This document shows positions 35,233 through 44,315 of a stretch of DNA of 64,000 nt, one piece after another. The notes below the pieces were generated by a model. The model searched no databases. It was not told the DNA's origin and worked only from the letters and a program-made list of their open reading frames with translations. Numbering within the stretch: the stretch's first letter is position 1; each line of letters opens with the position of its first letter. Both the position numbers and the translations under genes were made by a program. The stretch is from Alkaliphilus oremlandii OhILAs (GTDB lineage Bacteria > Bacillota > Clostridia > Peptostreptococcales > Natronincolaceae), in the NCBI RefSeq assembly GCF_000018325.1, contig NC_009922.1, positions 2,418,001-2,482,000 of the forward strand, written 5' to 3'.

Positions 35233-36045
35233 CTACTTAAACTTGATTTCGAAAATAGGGATCTTTTCCTCTAAGTTTCTTTTTAATACACGATACGTCT
35301 CTGCATTCTCATTTAAAATAATTGTCATCTTAGCTCTATTATTTTCCTGCTGAAATTGAATATACTGAATGTAATGATTTTTTATAGAAGTTAATGGGCT
35401 TGGTTCTATCTTATCTGATATTAAAGCATCTTCAAAGGCAATTACCATCTGATTATTTTCATCAAAATAGATACTGGTTTCAGGAATATCGGTATAAGCA
35501 GCATAAAAATTGGAGGCATCTCCCTCTGTCGGCTCAAACATAATTTGAATTCCATCAAAGTTTACTGCAATATCATAAATACTTCCTTTTTTGCCGGCTA
35601 CGGTCTTTAAGTCTGTCCCAACGCTATTCCATTTTTCTTCTTCTACAATACGATAGCCATTACGACTCTTAATCATTCGAACTAAATAAGGGAACTTCTC
35701 ATAGGAATTTAAGTAGTTGGTTCCATCTGCTAAAAATATAATCTCACTTTCATTCAATACGTTTTCCAGCTTTAAGTCTCCTGCCATAATTGGCAATCTA
35801 TAAATTTCTTGCTGTTCTAAATCAACAATATCGTATCGCATTCCTACATCATCTCGATATGCTACAAAAATCCCATGCTGATCAATTTTATTATAGTGAA
35901 CAAGCTGTTCTTTATAATATTTTTTCACTTCATCTAGGGTTTTTGGTAAGCTTTGAGATGTCTCATGACTTCTAGCATTACAGGAAATCAATATTGAAGA
36001 AAATAGCAAACATAGTGCTATAAAGAATTTTTTGTTTATTTTCAT
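35233..36045 (-). CDS. lipoprotein of unknown function
   Basis: A 270-residue lipoprotein; signal peptide with the lipobox LISC (Cys22). The mature protein is beta-rich with regular aromatic residues (FVAYRDDVGMRYDIVDLEQQEIYRL, AYTDIPETSIYFDENNQMVIAFEDAL), a pattern like beta-propeller or DUF-type surface proteins. No motif recognised. Transcribed as a single gene; the following mutY has a separate start. A phage or mobile origin is not indicated. Confidence 0.55.
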   Translation of the reverse strand: MKINKKFFIALCLLFSSILISCNARSHETSQSLPKTLDEVKKYYKEQLVHYNKIDQHGIFVAYRDDVGMRYDIVDLEQQEIYRLPIMAGDLKLENVLNESEIIFLADGTNYLNSYEKFPYLVRMIKSRNGYRIVEEEKWNSVGTDLKTVAGKKGSIYDIAVNFDGIQIMFEPTEGDASNFYAAYTDIPETSIYFDENNQMVIAFEDALISDKIEPSPLTSIKNHYIQYIQFQQENNRAKMTIILNENAETYRVLKRNLEEKIPIFEIKFK

Positions 36046-36250
36046 TTGAATCCCCCTATTTTTATTAACAATACCTACTCAAGTATTTATTTTTTTATTT
36101 ATCCTACATCTTGGACTTACACATAAATCCTTTTATCAAGTTGTATAAGCTATATACAACAGCTGTTAAAGCAATACCACATAATATTCCTACTCGATAC
36201 CTTTTCTATAAATATTCTTATGTAAAACAAAAAAATAGGATGATTTGTTA

Positions 36251-36290
36251 TAAAAAAATCTCTAAATTCTTATTCGGATTTTAGAGATCT
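36251..36290 (-). terminator. intrinsic terminator
   Basis: ATCTCTAAA and complement with a 13-base loop; on the minus strand followed by TTTTTTTATAAC. Ends the transcript of the coiled-coil gene at 36297. Confidence 0.7.
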
Positions 36291-36296
36291 TGATTT

Positions 36297-37022
36297 TTAT
36301 AAAGTAATATCTACTTTTTTATCCTCTTCTTTTTGCTCCTTTACTTCAATCTGATCTCCCAATATCGGCTTATAAATTTTAGGTATGTTTTTATCACCCC
36401 TAGTTGCATCTTTTTCTAAAGCTTTTTTATCATTTTCGCCTTTATTAGTTTCTTTGATCTTTGTGTTGATTCCTTCTAGTTCTTTTCCAATGTCCTTGGC
36501 AACTTTCTCTATATTGCTATTAAGCTCCGATAACTTTTTCTTCTTTTCCGATACATCTAGCCCTCGATCTTCATCCATCTTAATTTCTCCCCTAAGGACT
36601 CGGCTCTCTCCTTCTAATCTGGTCTGTATTAATTTATGATCTTTGATTTTATTGAATGAACTTGAATATGAAATTAGATTCTTATCTAAAATATCTTCAT
36701 TTTTTACATTTTTATCTGATTTTTTTGCAGCTTCTTCGATTTTTTCATTTTTCTTTTCTTGTTCTTCCTTACGTATTTCCAAATTACGTTGCATCATTTG
36801 CCTATTTAGCTCTTCGATCTGCTCTCTAAGTTCTTTTTTTCGATCCATTTTTTGTTCTATGGTCATTTCTTCATTGTCGGAAATCTTCGTTAGCTGTTCC
36901 TGTAGGTTTTGCATCTGTTTTTGCAAACCTTCTATAATAGAATCTTTTCTCTGGTTTGCTATTCCTTGCATATAATTTTTATTGATTGGCTCTAGATTAC
37001 TCCTGAATCCATTAATCATCAT
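36297..37022 (-). CDS. charged coiled-coil protein of unknown function
   Basis: About 241 residues from an ATG with GGGGAGG five bases upstream. It is very rich in Lys and Glu. Residues about 20-100 form a coiled coil (IIEGLQKQMQNLQEQLTKISDN, KKELREQIEELNRQMMQRNLEIRKEEQEKKNEKIEE); this part resembles the FlxA-like coiled-coil proteins found in flagellated Clostridia, but similarity of charged heptads is weak evidence. A second helical part (140-200) precedes a disordered Lys-rich tail. No signal peptide. Confidence 0.5.
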   Translation of the reverse strand: MMINGFRSNLEPINKNYMQGIANQRKDSIIEGLQKQMQNLQEQLTKISDNEEMTIEQKMDRKKELREQIEELNRQMMQRNLEIRKEEQEKKNEKIEEAAKKSDKNVKNEDILDKNLISYSSSFNKIKDHKLIQTRLEGESRVLRGEIKMDEDRGLDVSEKKKKLSELNSNIEKVAKDIGKELEGINTKIKETNKGENDKKALEKDATRGDKNIPKIYKPILGDQIEVKEQKEEDKKVDITL

Positions 37023-37133
37023 AGAAACCTCCCCTCCCCTTGTCTCTCCCAAAATGATATTATTTTATATCAAGATTTTTATAGTATTCTCTATAGGGGT
37101 TATCGGCTATTTAAGCCCTGATCTTTACTTCCA

Positions 37134-38336
37134 CTAAGAATTCAAATCTAAAATCAATACTTCACCATCTTTATTTACGTGTAGCATCTTAGGCTCTACA
37201 TAACTGTAAGCTGTTTCATTATTTATATTCTTATCATCAACTAAAATACTGCCACTGGAGAAAATTGTAATCAGTCCATCCCTAAAAACCTTATGATATC
37301 CTTTGGGCTCTGCCTGATGTCCACGAACAAAAATATCGAAACCGATACACTTTCTAAATTCTTCAAAATGAGTCTCCGTAAATCTGAATCTTACACTATC
37401 TTCTCTTAAATCTTCCTCTACGACCGACGGATCACTCCACATCATATTTTTTACGATGGTACCATTTAAATCATCCAAAATACTTTCATTCGTAAGGTCT
37501 GAGATCCTATTGATATATGAAAAAAAGCCTTTTTCTCCTTTTATCGGTCTTGGAATACCTCCATGGGTCAGCATTAATGTAATATTTTTATGGCAGATAA
37601 AAGAAATATTTCCTAGGCTGTTAAATAGACTTAGATATTGATCAATAATATCTATAGGGAGCGTTTTATTGGAGTTTGATAGATTGTATAGATATAACAA
37701 GAACCAGTCTTCTTCACTGTCTGCATCGGGCTTTCTAACCCACATTTTTACTGCGCCATCTTCAAAGAATCCACCATCGTGATTTCCTCTTTGAAGATAG
37801 ATGTTCTGCGGAAATAGATATTTTAAAGTTAAAACACATTGCAAAGTTTTAAGATGGGCTTTACCCCTGTCCACATAATCGCCTAAGAATATCAGTTTAA
37901 TCTTTACTTTGCTTATCACTTTATTAAAGAAACTCGTCTTTTCTAGAATCCTTTGAATACTGATGGTATCAGAGTGAATGTCCCCTATGACATAATACTC
38001 ACAATAATCGTCATTAAATGAATATATATGGTGGCCTTGTTTACCATCCTCAAGCTGGTCTTTAATCTGTTTAATATTTAGACTTTCTTTGAAAATATCT
38101 TCATTTATTTGACTTCTTTCATTTCTGTGGATATTAAAGACTTCCTCAATTAAAAATCTATGGACTTGGTACAGATGGGTTAAATCTTCTTGTCCTAAGT
38201 CTTTTAACTCCTTCCAAACCAAATCGATAGTTTTAAAATAGTCCGCTCTGATTTCTTCCGCATTGGTATGGTTATGATTTAAAGTCTTTCTTTGTATTTC
38301 TCTCATTAAATTGATTGTCTCTACGTAACTCTCCAT
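37134..38336 (-). CDS. PPP-type metallophosphoesterase (serine/threonine phosphatase-like)
   Basis: A 400-residue protein. The metal-binding motifs of the PPP phosphatase fold are clear: VIGDIHSD (GDxHx), LGDYVDRG (GDxVDRx) and LQRGNHDG (GNHD/E), then LMLTHGGIP and FVRGHQAEPKG for the last histidines. An N-terminal all-helical region of about 105 residues (TLNHNHTNAEEIRADYFKTIDLVW...) precedes the enzyme and is not a standard part of the family. Likely role is phosphoprotein or diadenosine-type phosphoester hydrolysis in the cytoplasm. The ATG was chosen for AGGTGGTGG five bases upstream over a GTG four codons earlier. Confidence 0.8.
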   Translation of the reverse strand: MESYVETINLMREIQRKTLNHNHTNAEEIRADYFKTIDLVWKELKDLGQEDLTHLYQVHRFLIEEVFNIHRNERSQINEDIFKESLNIKQIKDQLEDGKQGHHIYSFNDDYCEYYVIGDIHSDTISIQRILEKTSFFNKVISKVKIKLIFLGDYVDRGKAHLKTLQCVLTLKYLFPQNIYLQRGNHDGGFFEDGAVKMWVRKPDADSEEDWFLLYLYNLSNSNKTLPIDIIDQYLSLFNSLGNISFICHKNITLMLTHGGIPRPIKGEKGFFSYINRISDLTNESILDDLNGTIVKNMMWSDPSVVEEDLREDSVRFRFTETHFEEFRKCIGFDIFVRGHQAEPKGYHKVFRDGLITIFSSGSILVDDKNINNETAYSYVEPKMLHVNKDGEVLILDLNS

Positions 38337-38577
38337 CTTTTCCACCACCTGTGCTCTATAAAGCTGACATCTGTTTCATATTTTTATTATATTGCATTCT
38401 CTACATCTCTATAATGGGATGCATCCCCTTTTAATGCAATTTAGACTTCATCCAATTGCCACTCCCACACTCACGCCAATTGCACCTTTAAGAGATTTTT
38501 TAATCATAAAATTTTTTCCATCGTCATGATAAATATTATATATTTTATAGAATTACAGATACTATACGGAACTTTTT

Positions 38578-39264
38578 TTAATCTCTATTTTCAAATCGAA
38601 TCCATTTTTCATTCATATAAATATCAATGCTGTTGTCGCTTACAAATTGATACTCAAATCCACTACCAAAATTAGATTGATTCTCTTGGGTAGGTTTTTC
38701 AAAGGGTTCTACCGTTGAAGTTATTTTTCCGTCCATTACCCCACATCTTGGATTAAGATCGCTTTCTTTTCCAGTGTCTAAGTATAACTTCCCTTGAATT
38801 CTTACCATTGGTATTAAATCAAATAAATTAGCCTTTGTATCTTCAACTAAATTCTCAATATAAGGTAGAAAATCAGCTAATTCCTTTTCTATTTCATAAA
38901 CCCCATAATACGGCTGCTCTATGTACCATTTGAAGTTTTCTTTGTAAACAAATGACGTATATTGCCACTCTTCCTTTGAGTAAAAGTTAACCGTATAATA
39001 TTCTCTTACAACAGGTCTCTCGTGTGCAGTAATAATCCTAGTGGCCTTAGCTTTTGACAAACAACCTAATATTTCTGCAATTTCTTTATCACTGGTATAT
39101 TGCTCCGAAATGTTTTCTTTTTTAATTTCTATGGCATACACTTCACTTGCTGTAGGCAATTTAATAGGTTCAGCTAGTGGAAAGATATTATTATAAATGA
39201 CTATTGCACCGATCACCACAGCAAAAATAAAAGCTATGGATATGAGCATGATTTTTTTCTTCAA
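38578..39264 (-). CDS. membrane-anchored DUF5301-like protein
   Basis: About 228 residues, probably from TTG (LKKKIML). Two earlier possible starts in frame lack ribosome sites, so the start is uncertain. One membrane segment (ILISIAFIFAVVIGAIVIY) is followed by an exported domain with PTASEVYAIEIKKE and YTVNFYSKEEWQYTSFVYKENFKWYIEQPYYGVYEI, which reads as DUF5301, a domain seen in small clostridial exported proteins. The final 60 residues are not recognised. Confidence 0.55.
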   Translation of the reverse strand: MKKKIMLISIAFIFAVVIGAIVIYNNIFPLAEPIKLPTASEVYAIEIKKENISEQYTSDKEIAEILGCLSKAKATRIITAHERPVVREYYTVNFYSKEEWQYTSFVYKENFKWYIEQPYYGVYEIEKELADFLPYIENLVEDTKANLFDLIPMVRIQGKLYLDTGKESDLNPRCGVMDGKITSTVEPFEKPTQENQSNFGSGFEYQFVSDNSIDIYMNEKWIRFENRD

Positions 39265-39354
39265 AGTCCCAACCCCCATCTTAATAAAATACAAGTAGTC
39301 TTACTTTATAAATGCGTACTAACGCACACGATCTATAGAATGTGTCTTAAATCT

Positions 39355-39684
39355 TTATTTTGATAATCTACTTTTATGTAAAAATAGATTAATTATATTT
39401 AATAGAACGGTTATAATTATTAACACCGCTGATACAAAAACTACAGCTGCTGTTGTATCCATAAGGGCAGTCCAGTCTTCAATCTCAACCAAATAATGAT
39501 TATAAATTATTTGAAACCATAAGGAAATAATGCAAGCACTCATACTCAATAGAGATAGCGTAATCCAATTCTTTTGATTCCCCCTCCTGTATCTAATTAT
39601 GTTAATAATAGGAAATAACCAAGAAATTAATCCAAGTAATAGGCTACTAATATTAAGCCAACCATAAAAAGATGAATTCAACAT
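39355..39684 (-). CDS. small membrane protein, three transmembrane segments
   Basis: A 109-residue protein with segments SSLLLGLISWLFPIINII, ITLSLLSMSACIISLWFQII and TAAVVFVSAVLIIITVLLNII, joined by a basic RYRRGNQKN loop. The Asp/Glu in the second loop (EIEDWTALMDT) faces outside if the loop is cytoplasmic. AAAGGGGTGCGCT precedes the ATG. Function unknown. Confidence 0.6.
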   Translation of the reverse strand: MLNSSFYGWLNISSLLLGLISWLFPIINIIRYRRGNQKNWITLSLLSMSACIISLWFQIIYNHYLVEIEDWTALMDTTAAVVFVSAVLIIITVLLNIINLFLHKSRLSK

Positions 39685-39711
39685 AGCGCACCCCTTTAAA
39701 AATTTAGAATT

Positions 39712-39903
39712 TTAAGCAACTCTTATTGTTATATTTTATGAAATTTTTAAACAATTTTTTTGAAAAACATACGTCCTGCATAATTCCATTCATCATTGCT
39801 AAAAAACCGCCAGATTCATTTTTATTTTTCGCAATGCTTTCAGCCATTTCAAAAAAATCGGCAAAGTAATCTTCACCTGTATCAAAAACTTTATTATTCT
39901 AAG
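39712..39903 (-). pseudogene. possible gene remnant without a start
   Basis: An open frame of about 64 codons directly after the DUF2007 stop reads FDTGEDYFADFFEMAESIAK and MMNGIMQDVCFSKKLFKNFI before stopping at 39712. It is protein-like in composition but has an in-frame TAG before it and no start codon with a ribosome site. It looks like the tail of a lost gene. Short length makes this weak. Confidence 0.3.
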
Positions 39904-40146
39904 TTAATCCACAATTATAGATTCCAGCAGGCTATTTGCTCTATCAACATCGGCTTCCGCTACCATAATATCAGTGCCAAATAGTGACACACCACCGATT
40001 AACCTCATATGTCCCCCTGGACCATGATCCTTGATAAGATACGGTATGTTGTTTTCATCTAGTATTGCTTTTATCATACTTAATTCGATTTCATTTGCAA
40101 TACTTCTCAGTTTGATTAGTTTGATTTGATCTGTGTTTTTACGCAT
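39904..40146 (-). CDS. DUF2007 domain protein (putative signal transducing protein)
   Basis: An 80-residue protein that is almost all DUF2007: LIKLRSIANEIELSMIKAILDENNIPYLIKD then GGVSLFGTDIMVAEADVDRANSLLESI. The fold is small alpha/beta, related to GlnB-like proteins; its ligand is unknown. AAAGGAGAAAGAT stands just before the ATG. Adjacent to the small membrane and DUF5301-like genes, none with known partners. Confidence 0.85.
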   Translation of the reverse strand: MRKNTDQIKLIKLRSIANEIELSMIKAILDENNIPYLIKDHGPGGHMRLIGGVSLFGTDIMVAEADVDRANSLLESIIVD

Positions 40147-40237
40147 ATCTTTCTCCTTTCATAAGTGCTTTTACGATATAGGTTTCTTATTAATATATTC
40201 ATGTTTTTTTGTTCTTAACTTTTATCTACATTTAAAT

Positions 40238-41596
40238 TTAATCTAAAATGATAACATTCCTCTGCTCATTCTCCCAAATTACAGTTTTGCCGCCATGTTC
40301 TGCAAGAAATCTTAAAGGAACCACGGTTCTGCCACCAACAATTTTAGCTGGTGCATCTAGCACAACAGTACTTGCTAAAATTCCGTCATCAAAATTATTT
40401 ACAATTGCGATGTTACTTCCGATTGTTAGTTTAATAACCTTAGCTTCATTGAATAATATAATTTCCTTCGTATCTTCAACCCACTTCACGTTGTAACCGC
40501 TATACTCTGCTGCTACCCGAATCGGCACCATAGTTCTCCCCTTTTCTATAAATGGCTCTTGGTCTGAATAAATCCAATAATTTATTCCTTCTCGTTCATC
40601 TGACCAAACCAAATGTTTATAGATATTAATATCTCTGCTTGCATAAGGATGAATCAACTCGTAGGATGACGTACTGTTTCCGTAGGTAAGGGTTTCACCA
40701 GCAAATCCAGAAATATAATCGTATTCGCAGGGAATTACATAGCTTCCCTTCGGGTCAATTAAGCCACTTTTGCCGTTCTTTATGACATGGGCATACCCAC
40801 TTAGGAATTCAAGGGCTCTATCATATTGAAACTGGATTACAGTTTCTCCTCTATCATTTAAATATCCCCATTTTCCATTATGCTGCATAGCTATGAGTCC
40901 ACTGCCATAGCCACTAAAGTTATCGTACTTACAATCTGCAACGATTTTCCCTGTTCTTCCATCGAAAAGACCGTATTTATTATCTTTGCGTATCACGCAC
41001 ACGGTCTCATTAAATTCTCTGCCTAGAGATGTAATCCAATCATATTCTGTAGGAAGGATCACATTACCATTCCAATCTATAACACCATATTTGCCATCTT
41101 TTTCAGAAAACAAGTAGGAGAAATTATGTTCTTTATTCACTTGGATATAGGAATATTCAAATTCGCTGATGGGATTAAAATTTTTATCACCTATGGCAAA
41201 TTCCCAAATTTCATAGGGGTTATCCGGGTCTTCTGAATATGTTCCCGTAAATCTAGACAAAATACTATGTTCTCCATCGTAATAATATACCACCTGTGTA
41301 TCAGAAGAATAAATTTCTTCGTTTTCTTTCGTTAGAATTTTAGTTTTTATATCGCTATTCTGGTTCAGCAAAAGTATATACTCTCCAGAAATCATCAGAT
41401 CAAATCCTGAAACAAAAGGAATTATAAATTCTCCTTCTTCATCTATGACACCGACCTGACCGTAGTTGTAGACTCTCCGCATACCATTGTCCCACCCATC
41501 AATACCTTCATAGGGCTTATTACTCTCTGCAAAAGAGAAGATTCCTTGGGAAAGTAATAGTGCTAGTATCAATAACCTTTTTATTTTTCGCTTCAT
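40238..41596 (-). CDS. exported WG-repeat protein with C-terminal stalk domain
   Basis: A 452-residue exported protein; signal peptide ends SQGIFSFA-ES. The central region (about 25-330) holds WG repeats of about 30-45 residues: KYGVIDWNGNVILPTEYDWI, KYGLFDGRTGKIVADCKYD, KWGYLNDRGETVIQFQYD, KSGLIDPKGSYVIPCEYDYI. The C-terminus (about 350-450) is the copper-amine-oxidase-like stalk domain (MVPIRVAAEYSGYNVKWVEDTKEIIL, VVPLRFLAEHGG). Such proteins sit on the cell surface and bind ligands or other proteins; no enzyme activity is expected. Confidence 0.85.
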   Translation of the reverse strand: MKRKIKRLLILALLLSQGIFSFAESNKPYEGIDGWDNGMRRVYNYGQVGVIDEEGEFIIPFVSGFDLMISGEYILLLNQNSDIKTKILTKENEEIYSSDTQVVYYYDGEHSILSRFTGTYSEDPDNPYEIWEFAIGDKNFNPISEFEYSYIQVNKEHNFSYLFSEKDGKYGVIDWNGNVILPTEYDWITSLGREFNETVCVIRKDNKYGLFDGRTGKIVADCKYDNFSGYGSGLIAMQHNGKWGYLNDRGETVIQFQYDRALEFLSGYAHVIKNGKSGLIDPKGSYVIPCEYDYISGFAGETLTYGNSTSSYELIHPYASRDINIYKHLVWSDEREGINYWIYSDQEPFIEKGRTMVPIRVAAEYSGYNVKWVEDTKEIILFNEAKVIKLTIGSNIAIVNNFDDGILASTVVLDAPAKIVGGRTVVPLRFLAEHGGKTVIWENEQRNVIILD

Positions 41597-41780
41597 ATGA
41601 CATACCTCCTTTACATGAATGGTTTTAATTTATAATATCACCCTTTTATTTCATGTTTGATCTTTCTTTGATGAGTTTTTTTACTTACTTCTATAATTTA
41701 CTTTAAATCCCTTCTTATTTTTTGTTACAGTTTTATTACTATGGTGATCTTCTATACCCCTGCCTTAAAAATTACATTAG

Positions 41781-41809
41781 TTGACAATACCATATGTTTT
41801 TCATATAAT
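41781..41809 (+). promoter_or_regulatory. consensus sigma-A promoter of the ABC-F gene
   Basis: TTGACA, exactly 17 bases, TATAAT: a perfect promoter, predicting a start near 41816 and a 5' leader of about 440 nt before the ABC-F ATG. Confidence 0.85.
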
Positions 41810-42004
41810 ATAGATATCAAATCTATGAAAGGCAGAAGTCCTTAGGACTTTAGATGGTGTTCAATCCAATGAATTCTTCACTAAGATGGATTACATTTGA
41901 ATCTATGATGACAGCAAAATTACCGGTTTACGGGAGAGGTGCGTCCATTTTTAAGATTCAAGCTGCAAAGATCCTATTAGTGACTAGGGATACATTCTGT
42001 CAAG

Positions 42005-42085
42005 ATGAGTGAAAATTATATTCTAATTTTCTATACGGACGATGTACTGAAACCCAAGGCTAATTGGCCTTGGGTTTTTTTATGA
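42005..42085 (+). CDS. 26-residue leader peptide overlapping the attenuator
   Basis: ATG at 42005, TGA at 42083-42085; reads MSENYILIFYTDDV then LKPKANWPWVFL. Its last eleven codons run through both arms of the terminator hairpin, so a ribosome translating or stalled on it would change which hairpin forms. The ribosome site is weak (AGGGA about 12 bases upstream), so translation is not certain. Confidence 0.5.
   Translation: MSENYILIFYTDDVLKPKANWPWVFL
42050..42082 (+). terminator. intrinsic terminator inside the ABC-F leader
   Basis: AACCCAAGGC and complement, loop TAATTG, then TTTTTTT. Since it lies between the promoter and the gene, readthrough must occur for expression; this is an attenuator. 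Confidence 0.85.
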
Positions 42086-42256
42086 TCTAACCCAATTCAT
42101 GAAATGAATGGATGGTAGGTCAAACGCAACGAATGCCAAATTCATCCACCAGAGGGAGAATGAATTTGTGCAATGAGACTGCGAAGTTCCAGTTCAGGAT
42201 CAGGGAGTGGAGGGCGCGTTGTAGCTATCTACTATATATAAAGCGAGGGACTGACA

Positions 42257-44164
42257 ATGATTGAATGTAATGTATATGGAATTAGCAAAGAATACGGTGT
42301 AAATAAAATTTTTGAAAATATTTCCTTTAGTCTAAAAAAAGGCGATCGAATTGGACTCGTTGGACAAAACGGCTGTGGGAAAACGACCTTGATGAAAATA
42401 TTAATGGATATTGAAGACTATACTTCTGGCAGCATTAGTATTAGAAAAGATGCAAAATTAGGATACCTAGAACAGGTTCCAAATGAATCTCCTGGCGTTA
42501 AAACCTATGATGTGCTGATGCATGCCTTTAGAAGAGCTATTGAGATTAAAAATTGTTTTACTAAACTGGAGCATCAACTGAATCATTTAACTGGTCCTGC
42601 TCTTGAAAGTGTGATGAAAGAGTATGGTCGATATATGGAGGAGTATGAAGCCTTAGATGGCTATCAGCTTGAAACGAAGGTCCATAGAATATGTCAGGGC
42701 TTAAATATTTCTGAAAACATGAAAAATATGGATTTTAATGCTTTAAGTGGTGGAGAAAAAACGAGAGTTCTATTGGGAAAATTACTTTTAGAATCTCCAG
42801 ATATTCTTCTTCTTGACGAACCATCGAACCATCTGGATATATCCACCATTGAATGGCTCGAAGGCTTCCTAAAGGAGTATACTGGAACTCTTTTGATTAT
42901 TTCTCATGATCGATATTTTCTAGATCGGGTTGTCAATAAGGTTTTTGAACTGACGGCAAGTGAAATGGTCTGTTACGACGGCAACTATACTGCCTATGTT
43001 GAAGAAAAAGAAAAACGATTTTTTGAAGAATTGAAGAAATATGAAAATCAGCAGAAGTTATTGGATCGGATTAAGGAACAAATCCATCGCTACCGAGTTT
43101 GGGGGGCTATGCGAGATAGTGAGGTCATGTATAAGAGAGCCAAAGAATTAGAAAAAAGATTAGAAAAAATTGAAGTCCTTGATAAACCTGTACTGGACCA
43201 GAAAAAAATAAAAATTGATTCCTCTGTTGAAAATCGTTCTGGTAAGCGAGTACTTTTAGTGGAAGGATTGGAAAAATCCTACGACAATAAGACATTATTT
43301 AAAGGGGAAAGCTTTTCAATATTTTATCAAGATAGCTTGTGTTTAATGGGTCCTAATGGTAGTGGGAAAAGTACCCTTCTTAAAATGATTATGGGAGAAA
43401 TAGATCCTGATAATGGCACGATTCAGCTAGGTTCGGGAGTTAAAATCGGCTATTTACCACAACATATTCACTTCACTGATGAGGAGAAAACCCTAGTGGA
43501 ATATTTCGCTTATGAGCACGGTATCAACCAAGAAATTGCAAGAAAAGCTTTATCTAAAATGCTTTTTACGCAAGACAAGGTTTATAAGAAAATAAGAAAC
43601 TTATCGGGTGGAGAAAAATCAAAGCTTAAATTGTGCTCTTTACTATATGAAAAAGTAAATTTTCTGATTCTTGACGAGCCTACCAATCATTTGGATATCA
43701 GTTCCAGAGAAGAATTGGAGGAAGCTCTGTTATCCTTCGAAGGAACACTGCTCTTCGTATCCCACGACCGCTACTTTGTTGAAAAAATAGCTGGTAAAAT
43801 TATGGTCATAGAGGATGGTCGCCTTAGTCTCTATCCATTTGGATATCAAAGCTTTTTAGAGGAAAAGAGTAAACTCATACAGGAAAAAAATATGGCACAA
43901 GAGAAATCTGTCGCTACAAGTAAATTGAAAAACACGAAAGAAACAAGCAAAAAGAAACCCTCTAAAGTATCTATCGAAAAGGTTGAGGAGGATATAAGGA
44001 AGTTGGAAGAAGAGCTACAGGAAATTGTAGCTGAAATGGAAAACAATCAGTCTGATTATACTGTATTGAATGATCTTACGCTGAAGCAAGAGAATCTAAA
44101 CAAAGACCTAGAGGTCCTTTATGCAAAATGGGAAGAATTTATATCTAGAGAAGAAGATCTATAA
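42257..44164 (+). CDS. ABC-F family ribosome-protection/translation factor
   Basis: A 635-residue protein with two ATPase domains and no membrane segments. Domain 1: Walker A GQNGCGKTTLMKIL, signature LSGGEKTRVLL, Walker B ILLLDEPSNHLD. A linker with charged helix (about 245-300) contains the P-site tRNA interaction motif region (EQIHRYRVWGAMRDSEVMYKRAKELEKRLEKIE). Domain 2: GPNGSGKSTLLKM, LSGGEKSKLKL, FLILDEPTNHLD. The C-terminus (about 540-635) is a coiled coil. This looks like the CplR-type clostridial ABC-F factors that protect ribosomes from lincosamides, pleuromutilins and streptogramin A; that substrate range is inferred. The attenuator leader supports a drug-inducible role. The ATG has only a weak ribosome site (GAGGG), as is common behind such leaders. 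Confidence 0.9.
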   Translation: MIECNVYGISKEYGVNKIFENISFSLKKGDRIGLVGQNGCGKTTLMKILMDIEDYTSGSISIRKDAKLGYLEQVPNESPGVKTYDVLMHAFRRAIEIKNCFTKLEHQLNHLTGPALESVMKEYGRYMEEYEALDGYQLETKVHRICQGLNISENMKNMDFNALSGGEKTRVLLGKLLLESPDILLLDEPSNHLDISTIEWLEGFLKEYTGTLLIISHDRYFLDRVVNKVFELTASEMVCYDGNYTAYVEEKEKRFFEELKKYENQQKLLDRIKEQIHRYRVWGAMRDSEVMYKRAKELEKRLEKIEVLDKPVLDQKKIKIDSSVENRSGKRVLLVEGLEKSYDNKTLFKGESFSIFYQDSLCLMGPNGSGKSTLLKMIMGEIDPDNGTIQLGSGVKIGYLPQHIHFTDEEKTLVEYFAYEHGINQEIARKALSKMLFTQDKVYKKIRNLSGGEKSKLKLCSLLYEKVNFLILDEPTNHLDISSREELEEALLSFEGTLLFVSHDRYFVEKIAGKIMVIEDGRLSLYPFGYQSFLEEKSKLIQEKNMAQEKSVATSKLKNTKETSKKKPSKVSIEKVEEDIRKLEEELQEIVAEMENNQSDYTVLNDLTLKQENLNKDLEVLYAKWEEFISREEDL

Positions 44165-44315
44165 AAAAATTCTATTTTTACAGGATTCACTCTTTCCTAT
44201 TGGTTAATAAATCCTGCCTCTATGTTAAATAGGCATCCATTGCTTTATCATGGGCAAAAGACTACAATAAAGACAAGAAATTTTCTTGTTGAACAAACTT
44301 GTGAGGAGTGATGAT

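Larger units (their letters stand above)
41597..42256. other. long intergenic region holding the ABC-F leader
   Basis: 660 bases between the WG-repeat gene (minus) and the ABC-F gene (plus). The left 180 bases are AT-rich with nothing recognised. The right 470 bases are the transcribed leader of the ABC-F gene, annotated separately. Confidence 0.7.
41816..42256 (+). promoter_or_regulatory. attenuator-type 5' leader of the ABC-F gene
   Basis: Long leader with a 26-codon ORF (42005-42085), a strong terminator at 42050-42082, and a further 170 bases before the gene. It includes a small palindrome (AAGTCC TTA GGACTT near 41840). Leaders of this kind control antibiotic-responsive ABC-F genes by ribosome stalling in the leader ORF. 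Confidence 0.65.

Noticed and set aside
36046..36250. Minus-strand frame with a hydrophobic stretch (GILCGIALTAVVYSLYNLI) before the lipoprotein region
   Set aside because: No start codon or ribosome site between the preceding stop and the stretch.
38349..38577. Short frame starting MIKKSLKGAIGVSVGVAIG followed by TGA and 13 further codons; possible second selenoprotein or tiny membrane peptide
   Set aside because: Weak ribosome site, no SECIS-like hairpin at the right distance and no protein-like sequence after TGA; more likely a remnant or chance.
41816..42050. T-box or known riboswitch in the ABC-F leader
   Set aside because: No T-box sequence (AGGGTGGnACCGCG) and no match to riboswitch core motifs that I know; the leader ORF plus terminator explains it better.
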